33,857 nt of DNA from Myxococcota bacterium (GTDB taxonomy: Bacteria > Myxococcota_A > Polyangia > Polyangiales > Polyangiaceae): positions 1 through 33,857 of the forward strand of contig JAKLDZ010000011.1 of assembly GCA_022703255.1 (NCBI GenBank), in the 5' to 3' direction. Shown piece by piece: positions 7,578-15,486 of the stretch. A program made the translations under genes and the position numbers. Position 1 is the first letter of the stretch; every line of letters starts with the position of its first letter. Under the pieces are notes generated by a model, which had not been told where the DNA came from, ran no database searches, and saw only the letters and a program-made list of their open reading frames with translations.

Positions 7578-7880
7578 TCAGCGCGTCATCTCGAGCGAGT
7601 GGCACGTCACCGTGCCGTCGCACGGCCCCTTCGGCTCCCGGCAGTCGCACGGATCGAAGTGGCCCGGCTGCGCCTGCGATGCGCACTGCGCCGCGGACTT
7701 CGGCGCCTCCTGCGGTGTAGGGACGCACACCTCCACCTCGTGCTTCGCTCGATCGTCGTAGTCCGTGAGATAGGGGCAGGTGCAGTGGAACCACTGCCCC
7801 GGGCGAGCCTTGCTGCGTCCACACGCGGGCAGGACCGCACACAGTGCTGCGACGATGAGCATGCCGTGGCCGAACCGCAT
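7578..7880 (-). CDS. Small cysteine-rich lipoprotein
   Basis: 100 residues, family not recognised. A type II signal peptide has hydrophobic residues 7-17 and lipobox LPAC with Cys20. The mature part has eight further cysteines (33, 35, 52, 66, 78, 80, 87, 93). They fall in two similar halves: CTCPxxT..C..C and CDCRxxK..C..C. This suggests a duplicated disulfide-stabilised unit or a metal site. The start at 7880 is chosen because it gives the Met-Arg n-region of the signal peptide. The upstream in-frame sequence is Arg/Pro-rich and unlikely to be coding. The gene converges on the bactofilin gene with a 48-base gap. Confidence 0.72.
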   Translation of the reverse strand: MRFGHGMLIVAALCAVLPACGRSKARPGQWFHCTCPYLTDYDDRAKHEVEVCVPTPQEAPKSAAQCASQAQPGHFDPCDCREPKGPCDGTVTCHSLEMTR

Positions 7881-8041
7881 CGGGAGGGTGATCCCGTGGC
7901 GTGCTGGCCGCGTCAACAGCGTCCGTCCCGGCCGGCGCGCTTGAGGACGGCACGGCGAGCGCGACGCTGTCCCGGCTGCAGCATCAAGATACGATCGGAG
8001 CGCGGATGACCGAGGGGCGGTCATCGCGAAGCGTCCCCGAG

Positions 8042-8051
8042 GGGAGGGAGG
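8042..8051 (+). promoter_or_regulatory. Strong ribosome-binding site of the GYD gene
   Basis: GGGAGGGAGG ends 5 bases before ATG 8057. It sets that start and rules out the longer frame that opens at 7901. Confidence 0.7.
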
Positions 8052-8056
8052 TCGAG

Positions 8057-8362
8057 ATGCCGACGTTCGTGCTGATGACGAAGATGAGCCCGGAGCTCGC
8101 AGGCGATCCGCGCGGCCGCAAGAGCGCGGGACGCGACTGGATGCGACAGGTCACCGAGCGCTGCCCGGGGGTGAAGTGGCTCGGGCACTACGCCCTGCTG
8201 GGCCAGTACGACTTCATGGACATCTACGACGCGCCGGATCTGGAGACGGCGCACAAGGTTTCGTACCTGTCGATGGCCGGAGGCGCCGCCAGCGCGGAAA
8301 GCTGGCCCGCCATGCCCTACGAACGCTTCATCGAGCTCGTCACCACGACCGACCGTCGCTAG
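8057..8362 (+). CDS. GYD domain protein
   Basis: 101 residues. It matches the GYD family (named for its Gly-Tyr-Asp motif): MPTFVLMTKM first strand, HYALLGQYDFMDIYDAPDLETA with the G-Q-Y-D core (residues ~49-52), and a final PYERFIELV. GYD proteins are small ferredoxin-like alpha/beta cytoplasmic proteins related to dimeric alpha/beta-barrel folds. Their biochemical role is unknown. It stands alone: divergent from the small lipoprotein and convergent with the next minus-strand gene. The start is fixed by the strong ribosome site just upstream. Confidence 0.85.
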   Translation: MPTFVLMTKMSPELAGDPRGRKSAGRDWMRQVTERCPGVKWLGHYALLGQYDFMDIYDAPDLETAHKVSYLSMAGGAASAESWPAMPYERFIELVTTTDRR

Positions 8363-8466
8363 CCCCATTCACTTCGCCGCTCGCAGCGCGCGGCCGACCG
8401 CGATCATGACCCTGGCCGGGCAACGCGGCGTGGCTTCGCGCTGCCCTCTCGGCTCCCCGCTCGGCG

Positions 8467-9057
8467 TCAGAACGTTCCCATCAGGCCGATCGTGCCGCCG
8501 TGTTTCTGCCACGACACCGACGGCACGACGCGAACCTGAGCCGGCTCCCACGACACTGCGAACCAGTCGATCGGAGCCGCGAGCAGCGCCCCGCCCGTAG
8601 CTCCCATGGCGCCCGGAAGATCGCACGGTTCCTCTGCCGGATCCTTGCACGTCGACATGCCGTCTGCGATCAGGTATCCGAGCAAGGGCAGGCCAAGGCG
8701 CAGCGCCACCGACAGTCCCGTGCGTGTGCTGCTGCCGTGCAGCCCGTGGATCGTCGGCGCACCGGCCACGTACCCGATCCCTCCGACTACGGCGATCGCG
8801 CCGTTTCTTGCGGCAATTCCCCCTGCGAAGAGCCCGGCTGACACGGCGTCTGCCAGGAAGGTCTGCCACCCGTACCAGCTCGCCCCTGCCGGATCCGTGG
8901 CACCGGCTTCACGCCGTGACGCAGGAGATTCACGCCGTGGCGCGGGCTCCTCACGGTCCGGGCCCAGGTCCATCGGGCCGCCCGCGTGTGCTTCGATGGA
9001 TAGCGTCGCCGCAAGGGCAGTCGCCAACACCGCTGCGAGGGTCTTTCCGTGCATCAT
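8467..9057 (-). CDS. Exported Gly/Ala-rich protein with glycine-zipper-like helices
   Basis: 196 residues. A Sec signal peptide (residues 1-25, ending in EAHA) is followed by an Arg/Glu/Pro-rich linker (about 28-58). Two hydrophobic, Gly/Ala-rich helical stretches come next (about 68-100 and 108-132), joined through PTIHGLHG. A region with two Cys residues (STCKDP..EEPCDLPG) and a beta-rich end follow. I believe similar small exported proteins are common in myxobacteria, but no function is known to me. The hydrophobic stretches suggest insertion into a membrane. The first of two tandem ATG codons (9057) is chosen because an AGGAG (minus strand, 9066-9070) lies 8 bases upstream. Confidence 0.7.
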   Translation of the reverse strand: MMHGKTLAAVLATALAATLSIEAHAGGPMDLGPDREEPAPRRESPASRREAGATDPAGASWYGWQTFLADAVSAGLFAGGIAARNGAIAVVGGIGYVAGAPTIHGLHGSSTRTGLSVALRLGLPLLGYLIADGMSTCKDPAEEPCDLPGAMGATGGALLAAPIDWFAVSWEPAQVRVVPSVSWQKHGGTIGLMGTF

Positions 9058-9065
9058 CCCGATCA

Positions 9066-9070
9066 CTCCT
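9066..9070 (-). promoter_or_regulatory. Ribosome-binding site AGGAG
   Basis: Lies 8 bases before the first of two adjacent ATG codons (9057 and 9054) and favours the first. Confidence 0.6.
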
Positions 9071-9204
9071 CGGCGGTCCACAGCAAGCGCGATGCCATGT
9101 GATCGGGCGATGTGGGGCGCGTGGGACCGGCTCCGCCGCGGTGATCCCCGATTCAAGCGCACGGTGGAGTCCCCGACTCACCGCGGCCTCGTTCGCGGCC
9201 AGCC

Positions 9205-10410
9205 CTACGCCGCGCGAAGCGTGAGCACGGTCACTTCCGCCGGCACGCCAACACGGAACGGAAGCCAGTGCCCGGTCCCACCCGAGACGTACAGGTGGCT
9301 GTCGCCCTGGCGATAGCGGCCGAGCATGTAGCGATACGACGACACGATCGGGCGGCCGTCGTAGGCGACCTGCCCGCCGTGCGTGTGCCCCGCAAGCGTC
9401 AGCGCAACCCCTCGCTCCGCAGCGATGGGGAAGAAGTCCGGGTGGTGCGACAGGCACAGCGTGGTCAGCCCATTGCCCGCTCCGGCGAATGCGACGTCTG
9501 CCGAGTTCCGCATCAGCGTGTTGCGCTCGGAGGCGGGGAGGCCATGCCTTCCGCCGACGCGCATGGGGTAGTCGACACCAACGACCTGGAGCGGAGCTTC
9601 GTTGTGGCGGAGGAGCACATGGCGATCGACGAGGAGCCGGAGCCGGTCACGCGATGCGGCTTCGTCGTAGGCGCCCATCACGGCGCGCAGGGTGCTCCTG
9701 CGCTTCTCATGGTTGCCCAGGATCGCGAGCATCCCGTGCTTCGCGCGCGTCCGCTCGAGATGGGCAAACGTGTCCCTCACCAGCACCACATCGTCGATCA
9801 GGTCGCCGGTCATCACGTGCAGATCCGCGCCCGAGTCGTTCAGCGCGTCGATCGCACGGCCCAGATGGCCCACGTCCACATACGCACCCACGTGCACGTC
9901 GGAGATCTGACCGATGCGGAATCCATCCAGCGCTCGGTCCAGTCCGGGCACCAGGACGGTTTCGTTCCGTACCACGAACCCTTTCATGCCGTTGACGGTG
10001 CCGCCCGTCCCCGCGAGCACGGCGACCGCGGGCACTGCGGCTCCCTGAAGGAAAGCGCGGCGATCGACCTGGGAGGAGAGTGCAGGGGGGGGTGCTTCGG
10101 GAGCGGGCGAGCGGCGCGAGAGTCTTCGCGCGAGGCGCATCACGGTGCGGGCGAGGAGCACCGGGGCGCCGAGGAGCACGCAGGCGAGGCAGGAGACGGT
10201 CCAGGCGCCGGCCAGGACGCGCAGGACGAACACGAGGGGGCCGGAGGCGCCGTGCAGGACGTGGGTGATGAGGAACCAGGCGCCGTGGATGACGAGGGCG
10301 GTTCCGACGAAGGCAGCGAACCCCTTGCGAGAGCGCACCGCGGGCCACAGTCCGGCGGTGACGCCGAAGGCGAGCAGTGCGAGCAGGATGCCGGGCAGGT
10401 ACAGGAGCAT
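9205..10410 (-). CDS. Membrane-anchored metallophosphoesterase (YkuE/YaeI-like)
   Basis: 401 residues. Three hydrophobic segments (about 1-22, 31-52, 57-81) are followed by a linker. A twin-arginine-like stretch, DRRAFLQG then a hydrophobic run (116-135), comes next. The calcineurin-like phosphoesterase domain (about 163-400) has the full set of metal-binding motifs: DVH (171-173), GD (202-203), GNHE (232-235), H322 in SHHPDFF, and GHTH (341-344). This architecture matches the YkuE/YaeI-like enzymes that cut phosphodiesters in lipid or nucleotide substrates. The substrate here is unknown. An internal Tat-like segment after three helices is usual for this family. No ribosome site is obvious at the ATG. 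The gene stands between the exported Gly/Ala-rich protein and the efflux operon, all on the minus strand. Confidence 0.92.
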   Translation of the reverse strand: MLLYLPGILLALLAFGVTAGLWPAVRSRKGFAAFVGTALVIHGAWFLITHVLHGASGPLVFVLRVLAGAWTVSCLACVLLGAPVLLARTVMRLARRLSRRSPAPEAPPPALSSQVDRRAFLQGAAVPAVAVLAGTGGTVNGMKGFVVRNETVLVPGLDRALDGFRIGQISDVHVGAYVDVGHLGRAIDALNDSGADLHVMTGDLIDDVVLVRDTFAHLERTRAKHGMLAILGNHEKRRSTLRAVMGAYDEAASRDRLRLLVDRHVLLRHNEAPLQVVGVDYPMRVGGRHGLPASERNTLMRNSADVAFAGAGNGLTTLCLSHHPDFFPIAAERGVALTLAGHTHGGQVAYDGRPIVSSYRYMLGRYRQGDSHLYVSGGTGHWLPFRVGVPAEVTVLTLRAA

Positions 10411-10526
10411 TCGGGTGGCCTAGCTTGGCACCGTCATGGCCGGCGCGCACGACCCAGAACCACCCGCCGGGGAGAACCATTCCCCGGAGCGTGGTCCGAC
10501 GTTTCGCCGGGTTCGCTCCCCGGGTG

Positions 10527-12017
10527 CTATCGGTTCGCGGTGTATTGGATCAGACGCCCGGTGGCTCGCCGCAGGTTCATCACGGCTTCGAAGGCATCGG
10601 CCGTTGCGCGAAGGGCGCGGAGCTCGGCGGCGCGCACCTGGTTCTCGGCCTCGATGACCTGCAAAGCGGTGGCGCTGCCGGTCTGCATGCGGGCGCGCTG
10701 GGAAGCGGCGGATTGCTCGGCGATCTCCACGGTGCGTGCGGCGAGCTCGGCGCGCGATCGTGCCACACGCTCCTGGAGGATCAGGCTCTCGACCTCGGCG
10801 CGGATCCGGGCCTGCGCGGCGATCAGGTTCTTCTGCGCAGCCTCCACCGAAGCGGTCGCCCTGGCCTCCTCGGCCTCGCGTTTGCCGCTGATGGGGAGCT
10901 CGTAGGTCACGCCCAAGTGCGCGCTCCAGGCCTTGCCACCGACCATCTGCGTCAGAGCCGGATACGCTTCCTTGTTCCCCAGACCCTGCACCTGCATGTA
11001 CGCATCGAGATCGAGCCGGGAGCGATACGACTCGCCTGCCACGCGAGCACGCAGCTTCGCCGCCTCCAACGAGGCATCGAGCTGCTGCAGCTCGCCCGAG
11101 TGAGCCATCGCTTCCGCCACCAGATCCCCCTGCTCCGGCGGCGGCACCGCCAGCTCCTCCACCGTCGAGAAGTCCGACTCCACGCCTCCTCCCATCACCC
11201 GGATGAGCTCGAGCTTCTTGCTCGACAGCGCTTGCCCCGCATCCAAGACCGACTCCTGCTTGGTCGCGACCGTGGTCTCGAACGACAAGACGTCGGCCTG
11301 GGCCATCGAGCCGGTCCGCTCGCGCGCCGCGGCGTCGTTGCGCTGGGTCGTGGCGACCTCGAGGGACTTCTTCTGGACTCCGACGTTGCGCGATGCGTAC
11401 CAGACCTCGGCGTAGGCATTGAGGGTGTCGCGGGCGAGAGTGGAGGCGGCATGCTCCTCGGCGCGCGTCGCGGCCTTGCGATCGGACTCGGCGGCGAGGA
11501 TCGACGTGCGGTTCACCTCCCTGCCCGCGCCGCGCAGCAGGGGTTGGGTGACGCCGATCCTGGCGGACAGGCCGTAGGTGGGGCCGAGGGTGAGCATGCT
11601 GCTCTGGCCCGGCATCGAGGCCATCTGGGATTGCCCCCAGGTGCCGGCAAGGCGCGCCGAGACGTCGGTTCCCGGCGAGAACTTCTTCTTGATCTCGGCT
11701 CCCGCCGTGGCGCTGTCGTTGCGTGGAATCGCCGTGCCGGAGGTGGCTGCGTTGGGCGTCTGCGTGCGCGTCACTCCGGCGTCGAGCACGAGCGTGGGAG
11801 CGAACTTCGCTCCCTCGGAGGTGAGCGCCCATCGCGACTGTCGAGTCTGGGCCGCGGAGGCGCCGAGCACGGGGCTGTTGCCCAGGGCGAGGGAGACCGC
11901 GCGGTCCGGGGTGAGGACCTGTGCGGAGCCGTCGGGTTGGTCGGCGCGCGCATCGACGCCGGCGATCAGCAGGATCAAAGCGCAGGGAATTGCGACGCGG
12001 TGGCGGATGCTACTCAT
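10527..12017 (-). CDS. TolC-family outer membrane efflux protein
   Basis: 496 residues. A Sec signal peptide ends near residue 25 (DARA). Two TolC-type repeats follow, with long amphipathic Ala/Glu/Arg helices (about 185-290 and 385-490) between beta-rich segments (about 85-180 and 350-380). The C-terminal repeat keeps the typical pattern of RARMQTGSATALQVIEAEN then an LRRATGRL-type end. TolC trimers form the outer-membrane barrel and periplasmic tunnel of tripartite pumps. It is the last gene of the efflux operon and overlaps the permease stop by 8 bases. Confidence 0.93.
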   Translation of the reverse strand: MSSIRHRVAIPCALILLIAGVDARADQPDGSAQVLTPDRAVSLALGNSPVLGASAAQTRQSRWALTSEGAKFAPTLVLDAGVTRTQTPNAATSGTAIPRNDSATAGAEIKKKFSPGTDVSARLAGTWGQSQMASMPGQSSMLTLGPTYGLSARIGVTQPLLRGAGREVNRTSILAAESDRKAATRAEEHAASTLARDTLNAYAEVWYASRNVGVQKKSLEVATTQRNDAAARERTGSMAQADVLSFETTVATKQESVLDAGQALSSKKLELIRVMGGGVESDFSTVEELAVPPPEQGDLVAEAMAHSGELQQLDASLEAAKLRARVAGESYRSRLDLDAYMQVQGLGNKEAYPALTQMVGGKAWSAHLGVTYELPISGKREAEEARATASVEAAQKNLIAAQARIRAEVESLILQERVARSRAELAARTVEIAEQSAASQRARMQTGSATALQVIEAENQVRAAELRALRATADAFEAVMNLRRATGRLIQYTANR

Positions 12018-13236
12018 GTCGAAGTGCCTCGATGGGATTCAGTCTCGCGGCCTTGCGCGCGGGCAGGTATCCGAAGAGCACGCCCACTCCGCCGGAGAAC
12101 ACGAACGCGATCAGCGCGATCTCCGGGGGGAAAGAGAAGGGCATCCCCATCAGGCGCGTGGCCGCGTAGGAGCCGGCGCCGCCGACGATCATGCCGACGA
12201 CTCCGCCGAGCAGCGACAGCCCGACCGCTTCGGCGAGGAACTGCAGCAGCACCTCTCGCCCGCGCGCACCGATCGAAAGGCGAATCCCGATCTCCCGCGT
12301 GCGCTCGGTCACCGACACCAGCATGATGTTCATGATGCCGATTCCGCCTACCAGCAGGCTCACTCCCGCGATGCCGCCAAGCAGCGCCGTCAGCGTCGTG
12401 GTCACGGTCGACATCGCCGCCGCGAACTCCTTGGTGTCCGCCACGTGGAAGTCGTCGTCCTCGCCAGGACCGATGTGCCGTCGCTCCCGCATGAGCATCT
12501 CGAGATTCCGCACCACTCCGGTCTGGCTTCGGCCGGGCTTGACCGTGAGGTAGATCGAGCTCACGTCGGTCTTTCCCTGGATTCGACGCTGGAACACGCG
12601 AAGGGGCATGAGGATGAAGTCGTCCTGATCATCCCCGCCGCCCGAGCGGCCCTTCGTTTCGAACAGCCCGACGATGCGGCAGGAGACGTTGCCAACGCGT
12701 ACGGTCTCGTCGAGCGCGGCCTGGTTGCCGAACAGCTCCTTGCGGGTGGACGACCCCATCATGCAGGCGGGGTTGGCGCCGCCGAGCTCCGCATCGGTGA
12801 ACTCGCGCCCTTCGGCGACCTTCCAGCCCCGCACCCTCAGCCACGCGTTGGTGCTCCCTCGGATCGGTGTGGTGTGATTGCGATTGCCGAACACCACCAG
12901 CGCGCTCTTGGCCGACTCGGGCGCTACATCCTGCGCGCCCGTGACCTGCTGGATAATCGCCTTGACGTCGGCGGGCGTGAAGGGCGCGCCGGAGCCTCCG
13001 CCCGGGCCCCTGCGCGGCGCGCCGGGCATCAGCATGATCATGTTGTTGCCCATCTTCGCGACGTTCTGGGTGACCTGCTCGGAGGCGGACTTCCCGAGCG
13101 ACACCATGGCGATGACCGAGGCGACGCCGATGACGATACCGAGGACGGTGAGCGAGGAACGGAAGACGTTGCGGCGGACCTCGCGGACGGCCATCACCAT
13201 CGCGGCGAACAGCACTCGCGACCAGGAGCTCAGCAT
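12010..13236 (-). CDS. MacB-type ABC transporter permease
   Basis: 408 residues. Topology is that of FtsX/MacB permeases: one N-terminal membrane helix (about 28-48), a large periplasmic MacB-core domain (about 50-280) and three C-terminal helices (about 281-308, 335-360, 372-392). Conserved pieces include SLTVLGIVIGVASVI, GGIGIMNIMLVSVTERTREIGIR and the C-terminal YLPARKAARLNPIEALRHE. Such permeases act by mechanotransmission, driving substrates taken from the periplasm through TolC. Unlike E. coli MacB, the ATPase is a separate polypeptide encoded just upstream, and the two genes overlap by 7 bases. A GGGGG run lies upstream of the ATG. Confidence 0.95.
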   Translation of the reverse strand: MLSSWSRVLFAAMVMAVREVRRNVFRSSLTVLGIVIGVASVIAMVSLGKSASEQVTQNVAKMGNNMIMLMPGAPRRGPGGGSGAPFTPADVKAIIQQVTGAQDVAPESAKSALVVFGNRNHTTPIRGSTNAWLRVRGWKVAEGREFTDAELGGANPACMMGSSTRKELFGNQAALDETVRVGNVSCRIVGLFETKGRSGGGDDQDDFILMPLRVFQRRIQGKTDVSSIYLTVKPGRSQTGVVRNLEMLMRERRHIGPGEDDDFHVADTKEFAAAMSTVTTTLTALLGGIAGVSLLVGGIGIMNIMLVSVTERTREIGIRLSIGARGREVLLQFLAEAVGLSLLGGVVGMIVGGAGSYAATRLMGMPFSFPPEIALIAFVFSGGVGVLFGYLPARKAARLNPIEALRHE

Positions 13237-13922
13237 CGCGCCCCCGTGTCCTCGGCGACCTTGCCGTCGCGGAAGTGAACCTGCCTGCGACAGTACTCCG
13301 CCATCTCCGGCTCGTGCGTCACCATCACGATCGTGATGCCAAGCCGCTCGTTGAGGTTCACCAGCAACCGCATGATGTCGTCCTTGCGCGCCGTGTCGAG
13401 GTTGCCCGTCGGCTCGTCGGCCAGGAGCATCGACGGTCCGGTCACGATGGCGCGTGCGATGGCGACGCGCTGCTGCTGGCCGCCGGACAGCTCCGAGGGC
13501 GCATGGTGGGCGCGGTTCTCGAGCCCCACCAAACGCAGCGCCTCGAGCGCACGTTCGCGCCGCTCACGCGCGGCGACCCCTCGATACACCAGCGGCAGCT
13601 CCACGTTGTCCACCGCCGAGGTGCGCGCCAGCAGGTTGTACCCCTGGAAGATGAAGCCCAGGTAGTAGCGACGCAGCAGCGCAAGCTGGTCCTGCGTCAG
13701 CTCCCGGGTCTCGTTGTCCGCGAACTTGTAGCTCCCCGCGGTCGGCTGATCGAGACACCCCAGGATGTTCATGCAGGTGGACTTCCCCGAGCCGCTCGGC
13801 CCCATCACGGCCACCAGCTCGCCCGGCATGAAGTCCAGATCGATGCCGTCGAGCGCGCGCACCTCCGCCTCGCCTTCTCCGTAGACCCGCTCGACACCGC
13901 GGAGGCTGACCAATGGGCTCAC
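13230..13922 (-). CDS. MacB/LolD-type ABC transporter ATPase
   Basis: 230 residues, a compact single-domain ATPase. It has Walker A GPSGSGKST (41-49), Q-loop FQGYNLL (92-98), signature LSGGQQQR (145-152), Walker B and D-loop LLADEPTGNLD (166-176) and the switch His203 in VTHEP. These place it with the MacB/LolD/FtsE branch. It powers the adjacent permease. The start is a GTG at 13922 whose codon overlaps the adaptor stop (GTGA), indicating translational coupling. Longer in-frame starts upstream lie inside the adaptor gene and encode non-coding-like Arg/Gly-rich sequence. Confidence 0.95.
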   Translation of the reverse strand: MSPLVSLRGVERVYGEGEAEVRALDGIDLDFMPGELVAVMGPSGSGKSTCMNILGCLDQPTAGSYKFADNETRELTQDQLALLRRYYLGFIFQGYNLLARTSAVDNVELPLVYRGVAARERRERALEALRLVGLENRAHHAPSELSGGQQQRVAIARAIVTGPSMLLADEPTGNLDTARKDDIMRLLVNLNERLGITIVMVTHEPEMAEYCRRQVHFRDGKVAEDTGARC

Positions 13923-15217
13923 TGCGCCTCCAAGGTGTCCAGCGCGACGCGCATGCCCGGCTTCATCTCGCCGGTCACCGCGGTTTTCTGGCCATCGGTG
14001 GCCTCGGGATGCACCTCCACCGATCGCAGCTGGCCGCTGTCCTCGAGCACCCACAGGAGCTTGTTCCTCGGATCCTTGAGCGCGTTCGCCGCGGCCGAGC
14101 TCGCCCCCGGCGGCCCCCCCCCGAAGAACGGCATGGGCGGGCCACCGCGCGTCGGCCCCGCGCTCACCGGGGCAAAGCGGAACGCCGCGCTGGGCACCAG
14201 GATCGCGTTGTCGAGCGCCTCGGTCACGATGGTCGCGCTCGCGGTCATTCCCGGCCGCAGCGTGAGCGCCGCGTTGTCCACCGAGAGGACCGCCGAGTAG
14301 GTCACGACGCCGTTGGTGGTCTTGGCCTCGTTGAGGATCGTCTTGAGCTTCGAGGGGAACTGCTTGTCGGGCCAGGCGTCCACCTGGAACGTCGCGTGCT
14401 GCCCCTCCTTCGCCCTGCCGACATCGGCTTCGTCGATGTCCACCTCGAGCTCGAGCTTCGTGAGATCATCGGCGAGACGGAACAACACCGGGGTCTGGAA
14501 GGAGGCCTGCACGACCTGGCCGGGCTCCACGAGACGGGCCAGGACGATTCCGTCGATGGGTGCGATGATCTTGGTGCGCCCGAGCTTCCAGCGCGCCGTC
14601 GACGCGGCCGTGGAAGTGAGGGAGGCGTTGGCCTTGGCGCTGAGCACGGAGGCCTGCGCCCGCGCGTCGGCTGCGCGGGCCGTCTCCAGATCCTTCTTCG
14701 CAATCAGGCCGAGCTTCGCCTGCTCCTCCGCACGCTCGCGCGCGAGGTGCGCTTCGAGAGCGGTGGCCTCGGCCTGCGCGATCGAGGCTCTCGACGCCGC
14801 GTACTGGGCGCTGGTCTGGGCGACCTCCGAGGACAGCTGCATCGGGTCGATCTCGGCGAGCACCTGGCCTTTGGTGACGCGCGCGTTTTCCTCGACCAGG
14901 ACCTTCTGGATCTTTCCCGACACCTCGGAGCCGACCTCGACGGCCCCCACCGCCGAAAGCGTGCCGGTGGCCGAGATCGTCACCTCGAGACGTCCCTGCG
15001 TGACCTCTCCGGTCTCGTACTGCGTGAGCTTCGGCTTCATCGCGTTGCGCGAGGCCCACACGCCGCCGCCGATGGCGCCGACGGCGACGACCGAGATGAG
15101 CGCGATGGCCCAGCGCGGGAAGGGAGCGCGCCTGCCGGCTCCGATGCGCCTGGCGACGTCTTGGGGAGTGGGGACTCGCGGCGCGGCCGAGATACGCTCC
15201 GGGATTTCGTCTGTCAT
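13919..15217 (-). CDS. MacA-type periplasmic adaptor (HlyD/RND membrane fusion family)
   Basis: 432 residues. A cytoplasmic Pro/Arg-rich N-terminus (1-34) precedes one membrane helix (about 35-55). A biotinyl-lipoyl-like half (about 92-125, VEVGSEVSGKIQKVLVEE) follows. An Ala/Glu-rich alpha-hairpin (about 128-215) should contact the TolC tip. The second lipoyl half has IIAPIDGIVLARLVEPGQVV, and beta-barrel and membrane-proximal domains follow. A Gly/Pro-rich insert (SAGPTRGGPPMPFFGGGPPG, ~335-360) is unusual. It is the first gene of the operon. The 34-residue cytoplasmic tail is longer than in E. coli MacA. The start at 15217 is the only Met close to the membrane helix; the ribosome site is weak. 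Confidence 0.92.
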   Translation of the reverse strand: MTDEIPERISAAPRVPTPQDVARRIGAGRRAPFPRWAIALISVVAVGAIGGGVWASRNAMKPKLTQYETGEVTQGRLEVTISATGTLSAVGAVEVGSEVSGKIQKVLVEENARVTKGQVLAEIDPMQLSSEVAQTSAQYAASRASIAQAEATALEAHLARERAEEQAKLGLIAKKDLETARAADARAQASVLSAKANASLTSTAASTARWKLGRTKIIAPIDGIVLARLVEPGQVVQASFQTPVLFRLADDLTKLELEVDIDEADVGRAKEGQHATFQVDAWPDKQFPSKLKTILNEAKTTNGVVTYSAVLSVDNAALTLRPGMTASATIVTEALDNAILVPSAAFRFAPVSAGPTRGGPPMPFFGGGPPGASSAAANALKDPRNKLLWVLEDSGQLRSVEVHPEATDGQKTAVTGEMKPGMRVALDTLEAQ

Positions 15218-15463
15218 GAATACGCCTGCATCACTCTGGTTGCGGTGTGCGCCCCATTCGGTTTCGGGCCCCGAGGCTGGGGCGGGCTGGGGCAATCCAT
15301 AGGCACAACTGACGCTGCAAGGACAGACGGCGGCGGGGCGATGTTAGAGCGTGCGACGCGTCCCGCGCCTCGGCGGGAGTCCGTGCACGAGTTGCTGGCG
15401 ATGCGGCTGCGCGAACGCTTTCCGCGCGCGTTGGCCCCGGTGCGTAGCGGATCGGGTGCGTCT

Positions 15464-15483
15464 GGGGAAGGGGAAGGGGAGGG
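15464..15483 (+). other. G-quadruplex-type motif
   Basis: Four runs of G (4, 4, 4 and 3) separated by loops of AA, AA and A. It ends 3 bases beyond the stop codon of the minus-strand TPR gene, on the template strand for that gene. It lies inside the 269-base stretch between the TPR gene and the efflux operon, where I see no gene. A fold here could stall RNA polymerase at the end of the TPR transcript. Confidence 0.55.
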
Positions 15484-15486
15484 ACG

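Noticed and set aside
9268-10905. 545-codon plus-strand frame opposite the phosphoesterase and TolC genes
   Set aside because: All metallophosphoesterase motifs are intact on the minus strand. The plus frame has no recognisable domain.
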